DNA of 8,827 bases from DAOVQB01 sp023128935 (GTDB lineage Bacteria > Eisenbacteria > RBG-16-71-46 > CAIMUX01 > WJJG01). The stretch spans positions 1 to 8,827 of the forward strand of contig DAOVQB010000191.1 of assembly GCA_030628905.1 (NCBI GenBank), in the 5' to 3' direction. Below, piece by piece: positions 6,607-8,827 of the stretch (the first letter of the stretch is position 1; each line of letters opens with the position of its first letter). The position numbers and the translations under genes were made by a program. The notes below the pieces were generated by a model. That model ran no database searches, was not told the DNA's origin, and saw nothing but the letters and a program-made list of their open reading frames with translations.

Positions 6607-7347
6607 ATGCAAACACTCACGGAAGAGGTCTTCCATCTCGCCCCGCCCGGCGGCCTGTTTGATGATTCGGTTGTCAAGAACCTCTTCCCCAACTTGAGCG
6701 ATGGGGCACGGAATCTGCTACTCCACCGGGCAGTGCGCCACGGCGAAGTCCTCCGGCTCAAGCGCGGGCTGTTCTGTCTAAATCAAAGCTACCGGAAGAC
6801 GCCGCTCCATCCGTTCGTGGTGGCGGCCGCGTTGCACTCGCCATCCCACGTCAGCTTTGAATCAGCGCTTGCTTATCATGGACTGATCCCCGAAGCGGTG
6901 TTTCAGATCGGATGTGCGACGACCGAACGCACCCGGTCCTTCATGACACCTCTCGGGAAATTCACGTTCACGCGGGTTCCGACGCGACAACCAAGAGCGG
7001 GCGTGCGGGCAGAACAACTGGATTTGCATGGATGGGCATTTGTGGCCAGTCCACTCCGGGCGATTGCGGACCTTGTCTACATGAGGCGCGATGCGAGCGC
7101 CGATTTGCGTGCTCCGAACGGGCACGAGCTAGGTCGCCATGCAGACACCGTCTCCATGCCTGTGCGGCGCAACCTCCGAAGGGGTGGGGAAGAGGCCGCA
7201 CTTGATTTCTTGATCCACTCCATGCGGATTGAGGAGGATGATCTGGCAAGAATCCCCACGGAGGAATTCAAAGAGATCCGAACTGCGTTCAGGAACCGGC
7301 GAGTGCTCGGCTTCCTGGCCAATCTCCACCGGAGTCTCCATGGATGA
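6607..7347 (+). CDS. abiEi: AbiEi-family antitoxin / transcriptional regulator of a type IV toxin-antitoxin system
   Basis: This is a cytoplasmic protein of 246 residues from ATG at 6607. The N-terminal part (about 1-60) is a winged-helix-like domain ending in the family motif LRLKRGLFCLN (about 49-59). The AbiEi core follows: SHVSFESALAYHGLIPEAVF (80-99), a TPLGKFTFTRVP strand segment (about 114-125), SPLRAIADLVYMRRD (148-162) and LDFLIHSMRIEEDD. AbiEi proteins repress their own operon and counter the AbiEii nucleotidyltransferase without stable protein complex formation. A stretch of about 30 residues (about 163-196) between YMRRD and LDFL looks like extra sequence compared with the family layout that I recall. 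The start is uncertain: in-frame GTG 6586 and ATG 6598 are possible, an in-frame stop at 6568-6570 limits the extension, and no start has a strong ribosome site. ATG 6607 fits the usual family N-terminus (TLTEEVF). The toxin gene follows on the same strand. Confidence 0.82.
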   Translation: MQTLTEEVFHLAPPGGLFDDSVVKNLFPNLSDGARNLLLHRAVRHGEVLRLKRGLFCLNQSYRKTPLHPFVVAAALHSPSHVSFESALAYHGLIPEAVFQIGCATTERTRSFMTPLGKFTFTRVPTRQPRAGVRAEQLDLHGWAFVASPLRAIADLVYMRRDASADLRAPNGHELGRHADTVSMPVRRNLRRGGEEAALDFLIHSMRIEEDDLARIPTEEFKEIRTAFRNRRVLGFLANLHRSLHG

Positions 7348-7456
7348 GCGTGGGAGTCCGCTCAAGGGCGGTTGGACACGGGACCCCGAGCGGGGACGTT
7401 GGCAGGGAGATCGAGCGGGGGAAGTTGGCGAAAGGAATCAAGCGAGGGAAACTCCG
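7346..7456 (+). repeat. G-rich imperfect repeats between antitoxin and toxin
   Basis: Successive units of 24-27 nt resemble one another: 7364-7387, 7388-7412, 7413-7439 and a shortened unit at 7440-7456, preceded by a diverged 18-nt unit at 7346-7363. The clearest pair begins GAGCGGGGACGTTGG and GAGCGGGGGAAGTTGG. The tract is open in the toxin frame and would encode a Gly/Arg/Glu-rich linker if translation starts at 7340. Several units contain Shine-Dalgarno-like purine runs. Confidence 0.5.
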
Positions 7457-7459
7457 TAC

Positions 7460-8335
7460 ATGAACACAGGCATCCTAGCTGAACAGGTCCGGCTACTCGA
7501 CCCTGGCAGCGCCATCGAGCAAGAGAACTGCTTGCAGGAACTCTTGCAGCAGTATGTTCTCGCTAGCTTGTCACGCGCCCGGTTCTTCAGTCTGGCCGCG
7601 TTTCACGGGGGCACATGCCTCCGGATCCTCCATGGCGCCGGTCGCTTCTCGGAGGATCTGGATTTCCTGCTCCGCGTTCCTCTCCGCGGACCACAAAGCC
7701 CATCTGACGCCGAATTCGACTGGCGCCCCTATCTCCAGCGAATCCGCGATGATCTCCTGCGCGATGACATTCACGTAGAGGTCCAGTCCCATGATTCGAA
7801 CTCAGCCGTCAAGAAGGCCTGGATCAAAGCGGGAGGCACCGGTCATCCCCTGGGAGGCAACCTGCCCTTCCCCAGACGAGAGGCGAAGAAGATCAGAATC
7901 AAACTCGAGGTTGATGCCAATCCACCAGCAGGATCTATCCTCGAGACACGCTACATCACCTTCCCCATCACTGTTCCCATCACTGTCCAGAATCTCGAAT
8001 CTGGATTCGCGGGCAAGTCACACGCTTTGCTCTGCCGGCCCTACACCAAGGGCCGCGATTGGTACGACTTTCTCTGGTATCTCGGGAAGGGCATCGTGCC
8101 GCTGCTTCCCTTCTTGAGCAACGCCATTCAACAACAGGGACCATGGGCCGGCCAGGGTATCGACGTCACGCCCGAATGGTACGTGTCTGCCATGCGCGCC
8201 CGAATTGAGGAGATCGATTGGGTTACCGCACGTGCGGATGTGTCCAGGTTCGTTGTCCTGCGCGAGCAGAGGAGCATCGAGCAGTGGGGGCCGCACCTGT
8301 TTCTCCAGTTTCTGGAGCGGATGGTCGCGCGGTAG
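7460..8335 (+). CDS. abiEii: AbiEii/AbiGii-family nucleotidyltransferase toxin
   Basis: This cytoplasmic nucleotidyltransferase-fold protein has 291 residues from ATG at 7460 and is the toxin partner of the upstream AbiEi-like gene. Conserved motifs are intact: AFHGGTCLRILHGAGRFSED (47-66) continuing LDF, with the GG-T and catalytic Asp66/Asp68 pair; IRIKLEVD (145-152) as the third acidic strand; FAGKSHALLCR (183-193); and KGRDWYDF (197-204), the basic/acidic motif IV. Such enzymes use NTPs, and some relatives modify tRNA acceptor ends; the target here is not visible. The start is ambiguous. ATG 7340 overlaps the antitoxin stop by 8 nt and has GGAG at good spacing, giving a 331-residue form whose extra 40 residues come from the G-rich repeats. 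ATG 7460, preceded by GAGGG at 11 nt, fits the usual family N-terminus, so I chose it. Confidence 0.83.
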   Translation: MNTGILAEQVRLLDPGSAIEQENCLQELLQQYVLASLSRARFFSLAAFHGGTCLRILHGAGRFSEDLDFLLRVPLRGPQSPSDAEFDWRPYLQRIRDDLLRDDIHVEVQSHDSNSAVKKAWIKAGGTGHPLGGNLPFPRREAKKIRIKLEVDANPPAGSILETRYITFPITVPITVQNLESGFAGKSHALLCRPYTKGRDWYDFLWYLGKGIVPLLPFLSNAIQQQGPWAGQGIDVTPEWYVSAMRARIEEIDWVTARADVSRFVVLREQRSIEQWGPHLFLQFLERMVAR

Positions 8336-8479
8336 TCGCGCGAATCGATGATCTGTGCCAACGAAGGCCTCATCGGCCAGCAGGGGCGGAGGAGGGGTCA
8401 GACGTGCGTGCAATGGTTGGGATGAACGTCATCTCCTCATTGACCATTCCCCTGTGGCAGTGCTAAGCAGGAACGAACT

Positions 8480-8515
8480 GGTGCCGGATTCGGAAGGTGT
8501 GGCCCTGACGGCACC
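8480..8515. other. Inverted repeat in the leader of the last gene
   Basis: GGTGCCG (8480-8486) and CGGCACC (8509-8515) form a perfect 7-bp inverted repeat with a 22-nt loop, ending 6 nt before the GGGAGGG ribosome site of the gene at 8534. AGGTG at 8495-8499 could compete for the same right arm (CACCT, 8512-8516). A leader structure affecting translation is possible but unproven. The rest of the gap 8336-8533 shows only a TTGACC at 8440-8445 with no good -10 box, and no clear terminator for the toxin gene. Confidence 0.3.
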
Positions 8516-8533
8516 TGCGACGGGAGGGTAGCA

Positions 8534-8827
8534 ATGGCCTGGAACGCGGATGGGGAGCCCGATGGGCGCCGGGAGATGCGCCGAGTGGCAGAGTTGAAGG
8601 GGCGGTGGGAGGTACGCTGGGTGGCGAGACCGGAGGCGCGGCAGGAAGTCCGGCGCGAGGTGCCCCGCGTGCTGCGGCAGCGCGGCGGCCTGAGCAGTTG
8701 GATTCGCAGGGGGCAGCTTGCCTTCCTGCTCACAGCTGCCTTGGGCGCATCTGTCCTGCCGGGTTTCGCATCCCCCGAAGCCAGCGCTGCGGTGGCTGAC
8801 CAGGGTGGCAGGTTAGTTGCAGTGGCC
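8534..8827 (+). CDS. Putative exported protein, 5' part only (runs off window)
   Basis: This is an open frame of 98 codons from ATG 8534 to the window end, with no stop. A strong GGGAGGG (8522-8528) sits 5 nt upstream of the ATG. Residues 1-55 are rich in Arg, Glu and Val and look like a cytoplasmic or disordered N-terminal extension. Residues about 58-76 (SWIRRGQLAFLLTAALGAS) are a basic patch followed by a hydrophobic segment, and Ala-rich sequence with a possible signal-peptidase site (ASAA) follows near 85. The RR before the hydrophobic core faintly recalls a Tat signal, but the full consensus is absent. The mature part is not in the window, so no function is assigned. The long N-terminal extension is odd; an internal start (for example ATG at codon 15) is possible, but the ribosome site favours 8534. 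Confidence 0.6.
   Translation, partial: MAWNADGEPDGRREMRRVAELKGRWEVRWVARPEARQEVRREVPRVLRQRGGLSSWIRRGQLAFLLTAALGASVLPGFASPEASAAVADQGGRLVAVA

Noticed and set aside
8440..8469. Promoter for the last gene (TTGACC, 18 nt, TAAGCA)
   Set aside because: The -35 box is good but the -10 box matches only two consensus positions, so it is noted but not called.
8605..8799. Plus-strand 64-codon frame
   Set aside because: It lies in a different frame from the open reading frame at 8534, which has the ribosome site and signal-like segment. Its Gly/Ala/Arg composition is typical of a shadow.

Overview
The window reads as a chromosomal piece of a GC-rich, uncultured-type bacterium. The strongest hint is the 1,321-residue secreted protein. 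It ends in a FlgD/type-IX-secretion-like C-terminal module of the kind common in Fibrobacteres-Chlorobi-Bacteroidetes relatives and candidate phyla such as Eisenbacteria or Latescibacteria. No rRNA, tRNA, CRISPR array, transposase or plasmid/phage gene is visible, so the lineage is an inference from protein architecture only.

Left half, all on the minus strand. Positions 391-1 hold the first 130 codons of a DUF2058 (YaiL-like) protein cut by the window edge. Positions 598-1872 hold a complete class II fructose-bisphosphate aldolase with its metal and catalytic motifs intact. The gap between them carries a compact palindromic 36-bp tandem repeat, bracketed by 8-bp direct repeats. Upstream of the aldolase is a 247-nt gap with a plausible promoter and a large inverted repeat followed by six T on the plus strand. 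Positions 2120-6085 encode a giant exported mosaic protein: signal peptide, PQQ-like beta-propeller, FN3-like and CARDB-like domains, a metzincin-type zinc peptidase (HExxHxxGxxD plus Met-turn), a transthyretin-like domain, a jelly-roll-like domain and a FlgD-like C-terminal module.

Right half, all on the plus strand, divergent from the giant gene. After about 520 nt of non-coding DNA with repeats and a promoter containing palindromes, there is a two-gene type IV toxin-antitoxin operon: an AbiEi-family antitoxin (6607-7347) and an AbiEii-family nucleotidyltransferase toxin (7460-8335). A G-rich imperfect repeat tract lies between them and makes the toxin start ambiguous. A further gene starts at 8534 behind a strong ribosome binding site and runs off the window. 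Its arginine-rich N-terminus followed by a signal-peptide-like segment suggests an exported protein.

No single new multi-gene system is evident. The points most worth attention are the mosaic propeller/metallopeptidase protein, the promoter-embedded palindromes of the toxin-antitoxin operon, and the palindromic tandem element at 449-559.
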